Positions 23,988 to 32,348 of a stretch of DNA of 64,000 bases are shown here, piece after piece (the stretch's first letter is position 1; the number at the start of each line of letters is the position of its first letter). A model generated the notes under the pieces. It saw only the letters and a list, made by a program, of their open reading frames with translations. It did no database searches and was not told the DNA's origin. Made by a program: the position numbers and the translations under genes. The stretch covers positions 124,001 to 188,000 of the forward strand of contig NZ_JAAGLY010000007.1 of assembly GCF_010548375.1 (NCBI RefSeq), given 5' to 3'. This stretch comes from Streptomyces sp. SID13726 (lineage in GTDB: Bacteria > Actinomycetota > Actinomycetes > Streptomycetales > Streptomycetaceae).

Positions 23988-24797
23988 ATGCCCGCTCCCC
24001 GTACCGTCCTGCTCACCGGCGCCGCCGGCGGGCTCGGCACCCTGATGCGGGACCTCCTGCCCGCGTACGGCTACGAGCTGCGCCTGCTCGACCTGCGCCC
24101 CGTGGAGGGCGAGCCGGACGCGATCGTCGCCGACCTCGCCGACAAGGACGCGGTGCGCGAGGCCGTACGAGGCGTCGACGCGATCATCCACCTCGCGGGC
24201 ATCTCCCTGGAAGCCTCCTTCGAGAAGATCCTCAAGGCGAACATCGAGGGCACCTACCACCTGTACGAGGCCGCGCGCGCGGAGGGCGTCGGACGGATCG
24301 TCTTCGCCTCCTCCAACCACGCCGTCGGCTACACCCCCCGCCCTCAGGGCGAGGACCCCCTGATCCCCGTCGACACCCCGCGCCGCCCGGACACCTTCTA
24401 CGGCCTGTCCAAGTCCTTCGGCGAGGACCTCGCGCAGTTCTACTGGGACAAGCACGGCCTGGAGACCGTCTCGGTCCGCATCGGCTCCTGCTTCCCCGAG
24501 CCGACCAGCGTCCGCATGCTCTCCCTGTGGATGAGCCCGGCCGACGGCGCCCGCCTCTTCCACGCCGCCCTGACCGCCGAGGAAGTCGGCCACACCGTGG
24601 TGTACGGCTCCTCCGCCAACACCCGCCTGTGGTGGGACCTGACCTCCGCGAGGGCCCTCGGCTACGCCCCCCAGGACGACTCCGAGCCCTACGCCGAAAA
24701 ACTCATCGCCGACCAGGGCGAACTCCAGAACGGCAACGAGGCCCACGCCTACCTCGGCGGCCAGTTCGTGACGGACCCCCCGATCTGGCCGTACTGA
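23988..24797 (+). CDS. udh: Uronate dehydrogenase
   Basis: NAD-dependent oxidation of D-galacturonate or D-glucuronate to the aldarolactone. The 269-residue short-chain/extended epimerase-type protein has the nucleotide motif LLTGAAGGLG, FASSNHAVGY with the active-site Ser, and the catalytic pair Tyr138-Lys142 in FYGLSKSFGED, the arrangement characteristic of the Agrobacterium-type Udh. ATG 23988 has an AAGGAGA ribosome site. Divergent to kdgD, it provides the entry step for pectin-derived galacturonate. The call rests on motif and context; related NAD-dependent epimerases are the alternative. Confidence 0.88.
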   Translation: MPAPRTVLLTGAAGGLGTLMRDLLPAYGYELRLLDLRPVEGEPDAIVADLADKDAVREAVRGVDAIIHLAGISLEASFEKILKANIEGTYHLYEAARAEGVGRIVFASSNHAVGYTPRPQGEDPLIPVDTPRRPDTFYGLSKSFGEDLAQFYWDKHGLETVSVRIGSCFPEPTSVRMLSLWMSPADGARLFHAALTAEEVGHTVVYGSSANTRLWWDLTSARALGYAPQDDSEPYAEKLIADQGELQNGNEAHAYLGGQFVTDPPIWPY

Positions 24798-24894
24798 AAC
24801 CTTGCCCTGGGGGCGGACGGGCACGGAACGGGCCCACCCGCGGGCGCGTTCGGGCAAGAGCGTGGTCTTGGGGGGTGGGCGCGGAGCGCCACCT

Positions 24895-24945
24895 CCAGGG
24901 GCACGGGGAACTGCGCGACCAGCCACATCGGACCCGCAGCCGCCG
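24895..24945. repeat. Dispersed intergenic repeat, copy 3
   Basis: Core GGGGAACTGCGCGACCAGCC with a CCCGCAGCCGCCG right flank, in the 306-bp gap between udh and the DeoR gene. Nothing else recognisable was found in that gap apart from GC-rich spacer. Confidence 0.8.
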
Positions 24946-25103
24946 AACGACCGCACGCCCCACCCCCGTAGGCCCGGCCCGCCCGAACGGGCACACACGG
25001 ACAGGATCGCCCCCGCAACAGACCTGGTCATCACCCCGCACCCGCTGTACAACTTCCTGCATACGGCCCGAACGGGCAGCACGCCAGGAAAGCGGGTGAC
25101 CGA

Positions 25104-25871
25104 ATGACCAGTACCGCGGAGGAACGCCAGCGCGAAATCGTCCGCACCGCCCGCACCACAGGCGCCGTGGACGTCAACACCCTCGCCACCCAGCTCGGCG
25201 TCGCCAAGGAGACCGTCCGAAGGGATCTCCGCGCCCTGGAGGACCACGGCCTGGTCCGCCGCACCCACGGCGGGGCCTACCCCGTGGAGAGCGCCGGATT
25301 CGAGACGACCCTCGCGTTCCGCGCCACCAGCCATGTGCCCGAGAAGCGCAGGGTCGCCGCCGCCGCGGCCGAGCTGCTCGGGGACGCCGAGACGGTCTTC
25401 GTCGACGAGGGCTTCACCCCGCAGCTCATCGCCGAGGCCCTGCCCAGGGACCGACCGCTGACCGTGGTCACCGCGTCCCTGCCCGTCGCGGGCGCCCTCG
25501 CGGAGGCCGAGCACACCTCCGTCCTGCTGCTCGGCGGCCGGGTCCGCCCCGGCACCCTGGCGACCGTCGACCACTGGACGACCAAGATGCTGGCCGGCTT
25601 CGTCCTCGACCTCGCCTTCATCGGCGCCAACGGCATCTCCCGCGAGCACGGCCTCACCACCCCCGATCCGGCGGTGAGCGAGGTCAAGGCGCAGGCGATC
25701 CGGGCCGCGCGCCGCACGGTGTTCGCGGGCGTGCACACCAAGTTCGGCGCGGTCAGCTTCTGCCGGTTCGCGGAGATCGGCGCACTGGAGGCGATCGTGA
25801 CGAGCACGCTGCTGCCGTCGGCGGAGGCCCACCGGTACTCCCTGCTGGGCCCGCAGGTCATCAGGGTCTGA
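25104..25871 (+). CDS. DeoR-family transcriptional regulator
   Basis: 255-residue repressor with an N-terminal DeoR helix-turn-helix (VNTLATQLGVAKETVRRDLRAL region; residues about 8-60, ending RTHGGA) and a sugar-phosphate-isomerase-like C-terminal sensor domain with FVDEGFTPQLIAEAL, TVVTASLPVA and LAFIGANGIS. It immediately precedes and very likely controls the ABC importer and dehydrogenase that follow, responding to a phosphorylated sugar or polyol. Confidence 0.92.
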   Translation: MTSTAEERQREIVRTARTTGAVDVNTLATQLGVAKETVRRDLRALEDHGLVRRTHGGAYPVESAGFETTLAFRATSHVPEKRRVAAAAAELLGDAETVFVDEGFTPQLIAEALPRDRPLTVVTASLPVAGALAEAEHTSVLLLGGRVRPGTLATVDHWTTKMLAGFVLDLAFIGANGISREHGLTTPDPAVSEVKAQAIRAARRTVFAGVHTKFGAVSFCRFAEIGALEAIVTSTLLPSAEAHRYSLLGPQVIRV

Positions 25872-25961
25872 ATTTCAAACTCACCCCCTATGGGGCCGCT
25901 CACACCAAGCAGTGCCCCATATATCCCCTATGCCCTATCCCCCTATGTCCAGGAGCGATCC

Positions 25962-27332
25962 ATGCGCACCCAGAGCCGACGACGGCCACCGCGAGCCACG
26001 CTCGCCATGGCCGCCGCAGGGACGCTGCTCGCCCCGTTGCTCTCCGGCTGTTGGGTCGGGGCGGGCGGGACCGGTTCCGGCGGAAACTCCATCAACGTCC
26101 TGATGGTCAACAACTCCCAGATGACCGAACTCCAGAAGCTCGCCCCGCACTTCACCGAAGAGACCGGCATCAAGGTCAACTTCACCGTGCTGCCCGAGAA
26201 CGACGTCCGCGACAAGATCAGCCAGGACTTCGCCAACCAGGCGGGCCAGTACGACGTGGCGACCCTGTCGAACTACGAGATCCCGATCTACGCCCGCAAC
26301 GGCTGGCTGCACGAGATGAACTCGTACGTCGCCAAGGACCCGTCGTACGACGAGCAGGACATCCTGAAGCCGATGCGCCAGTCCCTGACCGGCGACGACG
26401 GCAAGCTCTACGGCCAGCCCTTCTACGGCGAGTCGTCCTTCCTGATGTACCGCAAGGACGTCTTCGCGAGGAAGGGCCTGACCATGCCGGCCCACCCCAC
26501 CTGGACCCAGGTCGCCGACCTGGCCGCGAAGGCGGACGGCGCCGAGTCCGGCATGAAGGGCATCTGTCTGCGCGGGCTGCCCGGCTGGGGCGAGATCATG
26601 GCCCCGCTCACCACGGTCGTGAACACCTTCGGCGGCACCTGGTTCGACAAGAGCTGGAAGGCCCAACTGGACTCCCCCGCCTTCGAGAAGGCGACGAAGT
26701 TCTATGTCGACCTCGTCCGCGAGCACGGTGAGTCCGGCGCCGCCCAGTCCGGCTTCGCCGAGTGCCTGAACAACATGACCCAGGGCAAGGTCGCCATGTG
26801 GTACGACGCCACCAGCGCGGCGGGCCTGCTGGAGGCGGCCGACTCCCCGGTCAAGGGCAAGCTCGGCTACGCGCCCGCCCCCGTGGAGGAGACCAGGTCC
26901 TCCGGCTGGCTCTACACCTGGGCCTGGGGCATCCAGCACGCCTCCCGCAACCCCGGCAACGCCTGGAAGTTCGTCTCCTGGGCGTCCAGCAAGCAGTACG
27001 AGCAGCTCGTCGGCGACCAGATCGGCTGGTCCAACGTCCCGGCGGGCAAGCGCGCTTCGACGTACACGAACCCGGCGTACCGCGCCTCGGCCGCTTCCTT
27101 CCAGGAGATGACCAAGGAGGCCATCGAGCAGGCCCGGCCCAACGACCCGGGAGTGCAGCCGCGCCCCGCGCCCGGCATCCAGTTCGTCGGCATCCCCGAG
27201 TTCACCGACCTCGGCACCAGGGTCTCCCAGGAGATCAGCGCGGCCATCGCCGGACGCCAGTCCGTCGAGTCGGCCCTGAAGAAGTCCCAGCAGCTCGCCG
27301 AGAAGATCTCCGAGGAGTACGAGGGACGATGA
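25962..27332 (+). CDS. ABC transporter substrate-binding lipoprotein (sugar/polyol)
   Basis: 456-residue binding protein. ATG 25962 with AGGAGCG upstream begins an Arg-rich signal (RTQSRRRPPRATLAMA) and a lipobox LLSGC at about residue 29. Typical segments are INVLMVNNSQMTELQK, YDVATLSNYEIPIYARN, FLMYRKDVFARKGLT and GNAWKFVSWASSKQY. It belongs to the family that binds polyols such as sorbitol or mannitol, judged from the downstream dehydrogenase. Its stop overlaps the first permease start (ATGA). Confidence 0.92.
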   Translation: MRTQSRRRPPRATLAMAAAGTLLAPLLSGCWVGAGGTGSGGNSINVLMVNNSQMTELQKLAPHFTEETGIKVNFTVLPENDVRDKISQDFANQAGQYDVATLSNYEIPIYARNGWLHEMNSYVAKDPSYDEQDILKPMRQSLTGDDGKLYGQPFYGESSFLMYRKDVFARKGLTMPAHPTWTQVADLAAKADGAESGMKGICLRGLPGWGEIMAPLTTVVNTFGGTWFDKSWKAQLDSPAFEKATKFYVDLVREHGESGAAQSGFAECLNNMTQGKVAMWYDATSAAGLLEAADSPVKGKLGYAPAPVEETRSSGWLYTWAWGIQHASRNPGNAWKFVSWASSKQYEQLVGDQIGWSNVPAGKRASTYTNPAYRASAASFQEMTKEAIEQARPNDPGVQPRPAPGIQFVGIPEFTDLGTRVSQEISAAIAGRQSVESALKKSQQLAEKISEEYEGR

Positions 27333-28267
27333 CCGCGACAACGACGGCCCCCTTGGCCACCACTCCGGTACGCACCGCGCTCCGGCCCTCGAACCGACTG
27401 CGCGCCTGGGCCACCCGCGCCCCGCTGCTGCCCGCCCTGATCTTCATGATCGTGGTCACCCAACTCCCGTTCGTGGCAACGGTGGTGATCTCGTTCTTCG
27501 ACTGGAACTCCCTCTATCCGAAGGCCCGCCACTTCACCGGCGTCGACAACTACAAGGAGGTCCTCACCGACGCCGACCTGCGCCACTCGGTGTGGACGAC
27601 GGTCCTGCTGACGGTGACGGTGGTCCTGGTCAGCCTGGTCCTCGGACTGCTCCTGGCCCTGCTGCTCGACCGCAGGTTCAAGGGCCGCGGAGTGGTCCGC
27701 ACCCTGCTGATCGCCCCGTTCCTGGTGGTCCCGGTGGCGGCCGCACTGCTCTGGAAGCATGTGCTCTACAACCCTGAATACGGTCTGTTCAATGGGCTGT
27801 TGCACTATGTGGGCGGCCCACAGCCGGACTGGATCTCCAACACCCCGCTGCTCGCGGTCGAGGCCTCGCTGGTCTGGCAGTGGACCCCGTTCATGATGCT
27901 GATCCTGCTGGCCGGCCTCCAGAGCCGAGACCAGCAGCAGATGGAGGCCGCGCGGGTGGACGGCGCGAGCGACTGGCAGATCTTCCGCTATCTGACGCTC
28001 CCGCATCTGCGCCGCTACCTGGAGCTGGGCGCCCTGCTGGGCTCGATCTACATCGTCCAGAACTTCGACGCGGTCTTCACGATCACGTCCGGCGGCCTGG
28101 GCACCGCGAACCTCCCGTACACCGTCTACCAGAGCTTCTACCAGGCCCACGAGAACGGTCTCGCCTCGGCGGCCGGCGTCCTGGTGGTCATCGGCTCGAT
28201 CATCATCGCGACCTTCGCCCTGCGCGTGGTGTCGTCCCTGTTCCGTGAGGAGGCGGGCCGGGCATGA
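27329..28267 (+). CDS. ABC transporter permease (MalF-type)
   Basis: 312-residue membrane protein; the first helix is LLPALIFMIVVTQLPFVATV, and the EAA loop has MEAARVDGASDWQIFRYLTLP-type sequence (EAARVDGAS). ATG 27329 overlaps the binding-protein stop, and its own stop overlaps the next permease start. Second component of the DeoR-linked importer. Confidence 0.93.
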   Translation: MTATTTAPLATTPVRTALRPSNRLRAWATRAPLLPALIFMIVVTQLPFVATVVISFFDWNSLYPKARHFTGVDNYKEVLTDADLRHSVWTTVLLTVTVVLVSLVLGLLLALLLDRRFKGRGVVRTLLIAPFLVVPVAAALLWKHVLYNPEYGLFNGLLHYVGGPQPDWISNTPLLAVEASLVWQWTPFMMLILLAGLQSRDQQQMEAARVDGASDWQIFRYLTLPHLRRYLELGALLGSIYIVQNFDAVFTITSGGLGTANLPYTVYQSFYQAHENGLASAAGVLVVIGSIIIATFALRVVSSLFREEAGRA

Positions 28268-29118
28268 GCAGCAGCACGATCGCCACAGAACGCAAGGGAC
28301 AGCGCAAGGGACTCGGCCTGGGCCTGGTGGCCTGGCTGCTGGGGATCCTGTTCTTCCTCCCGATCGCGTGGATGGCCCTGACGTCCTTCCACTCGGAGGC
28401 CGACGCGGCCACCAACCCGCCCTCCTTCGGCGCCGCCCTCACCCTGGACGGCTACCGCGAGTTCTTCGGCACCGGCGGCGGCGCGAGCCCCTGGCCGGCC
28501 CTGATCAACTCGACGGTCGCGTCCCTCGCGTCCACCCTCTTCGTCCTGCTCCTGGCGCTCCCCGCGGCCTACGCGCTCTCGATCCGCCGGGTCCGGAAGT
28601 GGACGGACGTCCTGTTCTTCTTCCTGTCGACGAAGATGCTGCCGGTGGTGGCGGGCCTGCTGCCGATCTACCTGTTCGCGAAGAACACCGACATGCTCGA
28701 CAACATCTGGCTGCTGGTCATCCTCTACACGTCGATGAACCTGCCGATCGCGGTCTGGATGATGCAGTCCTTCCTCGCCGAGGTCCCGGTGGCGGTGATC
28801 GAGGCCGCGCGCGTGGACGGCGCCCGCCTCCCGACGATCCTCGCGCGCGTGGTGGCCCCGATCGCCCTGCCCGGCATCGCGGCGACGGCGTTGATCTGCT
28901 TCATCTTCAGCTGGAACGAGCTGCTGTTCGCCCGAGTCCTGACAGGCGTGGTGGCGGAGACCGCCCCCGTCTTCCTGACCGGCTTCATCACCAGCCAGGG
29001 CCTGTTCCTGGCGAAGGTGTGCGCCGCGTCGCTCGTCATCTCCCTGCCGGTGCTCGCCGCGGGATTCGCCGCCCAGGACAAACTGGTCCAGGGCCTGTCT
29101 CTTGGAGCCGTGAAATGA
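28264..29118 (+). CDS. ABC transporter permease (MalG-type)
   Basis: 284-residue permease with the usual six helices, first helix GLVAWLLGILFFLPIAWMA and EAA loop IEAARVDGARLPTILARVV (EAARVDGAR). The ATG at 28264 and the stop at 29118 both overlap neighbours by ATGA. No ATPase gene accompanies it, so the importer presumably uses a shared MsiK-like ATPase. Confidence 0.93.
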   Translation: MSSSTIATERKGQRKGLGLGLVAWLLGILFFLPIAWMALTSFHSEADAATNPPSFGAALTLDGYREFFGTGGGASPWPALINSTVASLASTLFVLLLALPAAYALSIRRVRKWTDVLFFFLSTKMLPVVAGLLPIYLFAKNTDMLDNIWLLVILYTSMNLPIAVWMMQSFLAEVPVAVIEAARVDGARLPTILARVVAPIALPGIAATALICFIFSWNELLFARVLTGVVAETAPVFLTGFITSQGLFLAKVCAASLVISLPVLAAGFAAQDKLVQGLSLGAVK

Positions 29119-30107
29119 AGGCCGCCGTCATCGAGTCCGTGGGCCGTGCCGTCGTAGCCGAGGTCCCGGACCCGACGCCGGGCCCGCGCGAGGTCGTCGT
29201 CGAGGTCGCCGCGTGCGGTCTGTGCGGCACCGATCTCCACATCCTCCAGGGCGAGTTCGCCCCCGAGCTGCCGATCGTGCCGGGCCACGAGTTCGCGGGC
29301 GAGGTGGTCGGCGTCGGCACCCAGGTCACGGAACTGGCGGTCGGCGACCGGGTGGCCGTGGACCCCTCGCTGTACTGCCACGAGTGCCGGTACTGCCGTA
29401 CGGGCCACAACAACCTCTGCGAACGCTGGGCCGCGATCGGCGTGACCACGGCGGGTGGCGCGGCGCAGTTCGCGGTCGCGCCGGTGGCCAATTGCGTACG
29501 GCTGCCCGAACACGTCCGTACCCAGGACGCGGCACTGGTCGAACCGCTCTCCTGCGCGGTCCGGGGTTACGACGTCCTCCAGTCCCGCCTCGGCGCCCAT
29601 GTCCTGATCTACGGCTCCGGCACGATGGGCCTGATGATGCTGGAGCTGGCCAAGCGGACCGGCGCGGCGAGCGTGGACATGGTGGACGTGAACCCAACCC
29701 GCCTGGAGACGGCGCGTACGCTCGGCGTCTCGGCGTCCGCCGCGAACCCGGACGAGCTGGACCGGCCACAGGGCTGGGACCTGGTCATCGACGCGACGGG
29801 CAACGCGGCGGCGATCCAGGACGGCCTGGACCGGGTGGCCAAGGCGGGCACCTTCCTCCAGTTCGGCGTGGCCGACTACGCGACCCGGGTCACGATCGAC
29901 CCGTACCGCATCTACAACCAGGAGATCACCATCACCGGCTCCATGGCGGTCCTGCACAGCTTCGAGCGGGCGGCGGAGCTGTTCGCGACGGGTGTCCTGG
30001 ACCCGGAGGTCTTCATCAGCGACCGGTTGCCGCTGGAGCGGTATCCGGAGGCGCTGGAGCAGTTCGCGGCGGGGGTGGGACGGAAGATCGTGGTCGTCCC
30101 CCAATAG
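29115..30107 (+). CDS. Zinc-dependent medium-chain dehydrogenase (polyol type)
   Basis: 330-residue MDR enzyme. Catalytic zinc ligands are in ACGLCGTDLHI (Cys) and PGHEFAGEV (His-Glu); the structural zinc loop is CHECRYCRTGHNNLC with four Cys. The Rossmann part has IYGSGTMGLMMLELAK and an Asp (VDMVDVNPTRL) suited to NAD. Start ATG 29115 overlaps the permease stop. Closest in type to sorbitol, xylitol or arabinitol dehydrogenases, fitting oxidation of the imported polyol. Confidence 0.92.
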   Translation: MKAAVIESVGRAVVAEVPDPTPGPREVVVEVAACGLCGTDLHILQGEFAPELPIVPGHEFAGEVVGVGTQVTELAVGDRVAVDPSLYCHECRYCRTGHNNLCERWAAIGVTTAGGAAQFAVAPVANCVRLPEHVRTQDAALVEPLSCAVRGYDVLQSRLGAHVLIYGSGTMGLMMLELAKRTGAASVDMVDVNPTRLETARTLGVSASAANPDELDRPQGWDLVIDATGNAAAIQDGLDRVAKAGTFLQFGVADYATRVTIDPYRIYNQEITITGSMAVLHSFERAAELFATGVLDPEVFISDRLPLERYPEALEQFAAGVGRKIVVVPQ

Positions 30108-30129
30108 GGCGACGACCTGTCAACTCCCC

Positions 30130-30145
30130 GTGTCCACAAGGACAC
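30130..30145 (+). terminator. Short hairpin after the dehydrogenase operon
   Basis: GTGTCC-ACAA-GGACAC forms a perfect 6-bp stem with a four-base loop, 22 bp past the dehydrogenase stop and before the next gene. There is no T-run, so it is only a weak terminator candidate. Confidence 0.35.
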
Positions 30146-30264
30146 TTGACGGTCCGAACCAGTGAATACCGGGCAGTTCCGGTCGAGGGGCTTGAGCTCG
30201 TCCAACGAAGGGAAGTTCGACTGCGCTCATATGACGAACGTACTCGCGACCGAAGGGAGCGGGT

Positions 30265-31923
30265 GTGGCGTTCCAGAAGGAGGCCTCCGGTGAGGAGGCC
30301 ACGTCGGCGGGGGTCTCGGGGAAGCACCCCCGCCTGCCGGAGGTGGCCGGGGACGCGACCACCCGGCAGTTGTGCCTGGCCGTCCATCTGAACCGGGAGT
30401 TCTGCGACCGGGTCTGCGCCGACGCCCTGCCGAGCGGGCTGAAGGCCGGGTGCCCGTCGTCCGGGGTGGACATGGTCGCCGTATGGCGGCACGCCTGTCT
30501 CGCCCGCGACCGCCGGCGGAGCGCGGCACATTCCCTGGACGCGGTGCGGGGCTGGCTGTGGTCCTCAGCGGCAGTGCTGGTGTGGGGGGTCGCGGCTGCG
30601 CTGTGGCTCTCGCCGGCGTGGCTCTGGTCGTGCGCCGTGGCCGTGACGGTCGCCGCCGCCGCGCTGGCCCACGGGTACCGCGTCGTCCACGCTCTCGTGC
30701 GGGACACCGTCGGGACGGCGGAACGACTGCGCCGGACGGACGTGGCGCCACGCGCGAGCGTGCCGGAGCGGGACGCGGCGGAGGAGGCCCGCGTCGAGCG
30801 GATCCAGCGGGCCGATCTGATCGTCTTCTCCGCGCGTTCCGCCACCCCGTTCATCGGCAGCGGCATCCCCGTGGAGCACGTGGTGATGCAGCCGGTCGAC
30901 ATCAGCCGGGGCGCCTCGGAGGACGTCGAGCCGCTGCCCTTCGAGGCGCACCAGGTCCATGACCGCCTGGTGAAGGAGCTGCCGTCCCGGGGTCTGGACG
31001 AGGCGGCGGCGACGGTCCGGCAGCGGCTGTTCATACGGGGCGACGTCATCGCCCGGACGACGGACAGCCCCTGGGAGGACCGCGAGAAGCCCCCGCCGAC
31101 CGAGGTGTCCCGCGAGTGGCTGACGGCGGGGGTCGACCGGCCGAGCGGGACGGCACGCACGTACGTCTGTCTGGAGCGGCTGTTCAACGGGGGCCGCCTG
31201 GTGGTGTCGATGTACGTCCGCGTCACCCGGCAGGGCGACATGCTCTCCCTCGACATCGCCACGTTCGTCCTGCCCGGTCTGGACACCCTGCGGCTGCGGC
31301 TGGACCACCCGTTCGGGGAGCACTTCGACAACCATCTCGATCCGCTCCCCGGCCGCACCACGGCCCCCGCCTGTCGCGAGATCGCCTGGGAACTCCTCAC
31401 GCGCTACCTCACCCGCAGCTCCTGGGACCGGCCGCCGCAGCCCTCCGGCTCCGACGCGGACACCCGTGAAGAGGACGCGCGGAAGCCGGAGCCGGACCGG
31501 ACCGTGACCGGCGGGGACACGGAGGCGGACAAGTGGCAGACCGAGGAGATCCAGCGCAGCGCGGCCCTCGGTGAGCGGATCTACGACTTCGGCGCCGAGA
31601 CCAGCCTGCGGGAGTACGCCGCGCGCTCGTATCTCACGGACTACTTCGAAGCGCTGGACACCCGGGACTGTCTCCAGCGGATGCAGCGGAGCGTGATCGA
31701 CTGCCTGGACGCGTTCCTCACCGAGCGCCGGATCGACACGTCCGAGTTCCGCACCCGCCGTGACCAGATCATCAACAAGACCACCTACGAGATCGGCCAC
31801 GTCGAGGGGACGGGACACCACATCGGTCCGCAGGGAAAGGTGAGCAATGACCAGTCAGGACGACCCCAGCACAACCGGCCCACGGGCCCCGGAGCCGAAC
31901 AGCCACCCGCGTCCACCGGCTGA
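30265..31923 (+). CDS. Unknown membrane-anchored protein with C-terminal GTGHH motif
   Basis: 552 residues, function unknown. GTG 30265 has a GAAGGGAGCGG site upstream. Two hydrophobic helices (about 96-117 and 119-138) form a hairpin in the membrane; the rest appears cytoplasmic: a mixed alpha/beta domain (about 175-390, including ARTYVCLERLFNGGRLVVS), a charged spacer (395-425) and a helical part (430-500). Near the C-terminus, residues 507-525, lies TYEIGHVEGTGHHIGPQGK. A closely similar stretch is near the N-terminus of the next gene, which overlaps this one by 77 bp. The arrangement suggests that the two proteins interact through this motif. Confidence 0.82.
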   Translation: MAFQKEASGEEATSAGVSGKHPRLPEVAGDATTRQLCLAVHLNREFCDRVCADALPSGLKAGCPSSGVDMVAVWRHACLARDRRRSAAHSLDAVRGWLWSSAAVLVWGVAAALWLSPAWLWSCAVAVTVAAAALAHGYRVVHALVRDTVGTAERLRRTDVAPRASVPERDAAEEARVERIQRADLIVFSARSATPFIGSGIPVEHVVMQPVDISRGASEDVEPLPFEAHQVHDRLVKELPSRGLDEAAATVRQRLFIRGDVIARTTDSPWEDREKPPPTEVSREWLTAGVDRPSGTARTYVCLERLFNGGRLVVSMYVRVTRQGDMLSLDIATFVLPGLDTLRLRLDHPFGEHFDNHLDPLPGRTTAPACREIAWELLTRYLTRSSWDRPPQPSGSDADTREEDARKPEPDRTVTGGDTEADKWQTEEIQRSAALGERIYDFGAETSLREYAARSYLTDYFEALDTRDCLQRMQRSVIDCLDAFLTERRIDTSEFRTRRDQIINKTTYEIGHVEGTGHHIGPQGKVSNDQSGRPQHNRPTGPGAEQPPASTG

Positions 31924-32272
31924 CCGGCCCATCCCCACCGTCACCTACGACATAGGCACGCTGACCGGAACCGGTCACCACGTGGGACCGAACGGCACCG
32001 TCGACAACCACGGCCCGTCCGCCGAACAGCTCCGGCTGCTCCTCCAGGCGGTGCTTGCGGAGCTTCCGCGGTCCGACACGGCGGAAGAGGAGGGAGCGGC
32101 GGGAGCGGCCCGGTCCGAGGCGGCAGCGGAACTGGACCAGGAGCTGACCTCCCCCACGATGCGGCCCCGCCGGGCCCTCGACCTGCTGGACCGGATCACC
32201 GCGTCGGTGGGCGGTGCGGCCGCCGCCGGAGCCGCGGCGGCGCAGCTGGCCGCAACGCTCCAGGCCATGTGA
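31847..32272 (+). CDS. Small unknown partner with N-terminal GTGHH motif
   Basis: 141 residues, function unknown. The first 30 residues are Pro-rich and disordered; residues 33-53 read TYDIGTLTGTGHHVGPNGTV and match the C-terminal motif of the preceding protein at about 12 of 19 positions. A helical region follows (57-118), and the last 20 residues (AAAAGAAAAQLAATLQ) are Ala-rich and hydrophobic. ATG 31847 lies inside the previous gene in another frame, with AAAGG upstream. The shared motif is therefore not a simple overlap artefact: the two stretches are encoded about 140 bp apart. Confidence 0.8.
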   Translation: MTSQDDPSTTGPRAPEPNSHPRPPADRPIPTVTYDIGTLTGTGHHVGPNGTVDNHGPSAEQLRLLLQAVLAELPRSDTAEEEGAAGAARSEAAAELDQELTSPTMRPRRALDLLDRITASVGGAAAAGAAAAQLAATLQAM

Positions 32273-32348
32273 CGACGGTCCGGCGGACGGCACACCCGTT
32301 CGGGCCCGGGTAAGGGAACGGCAAAGTGGTGTCGTTCGTTCACGGGGC

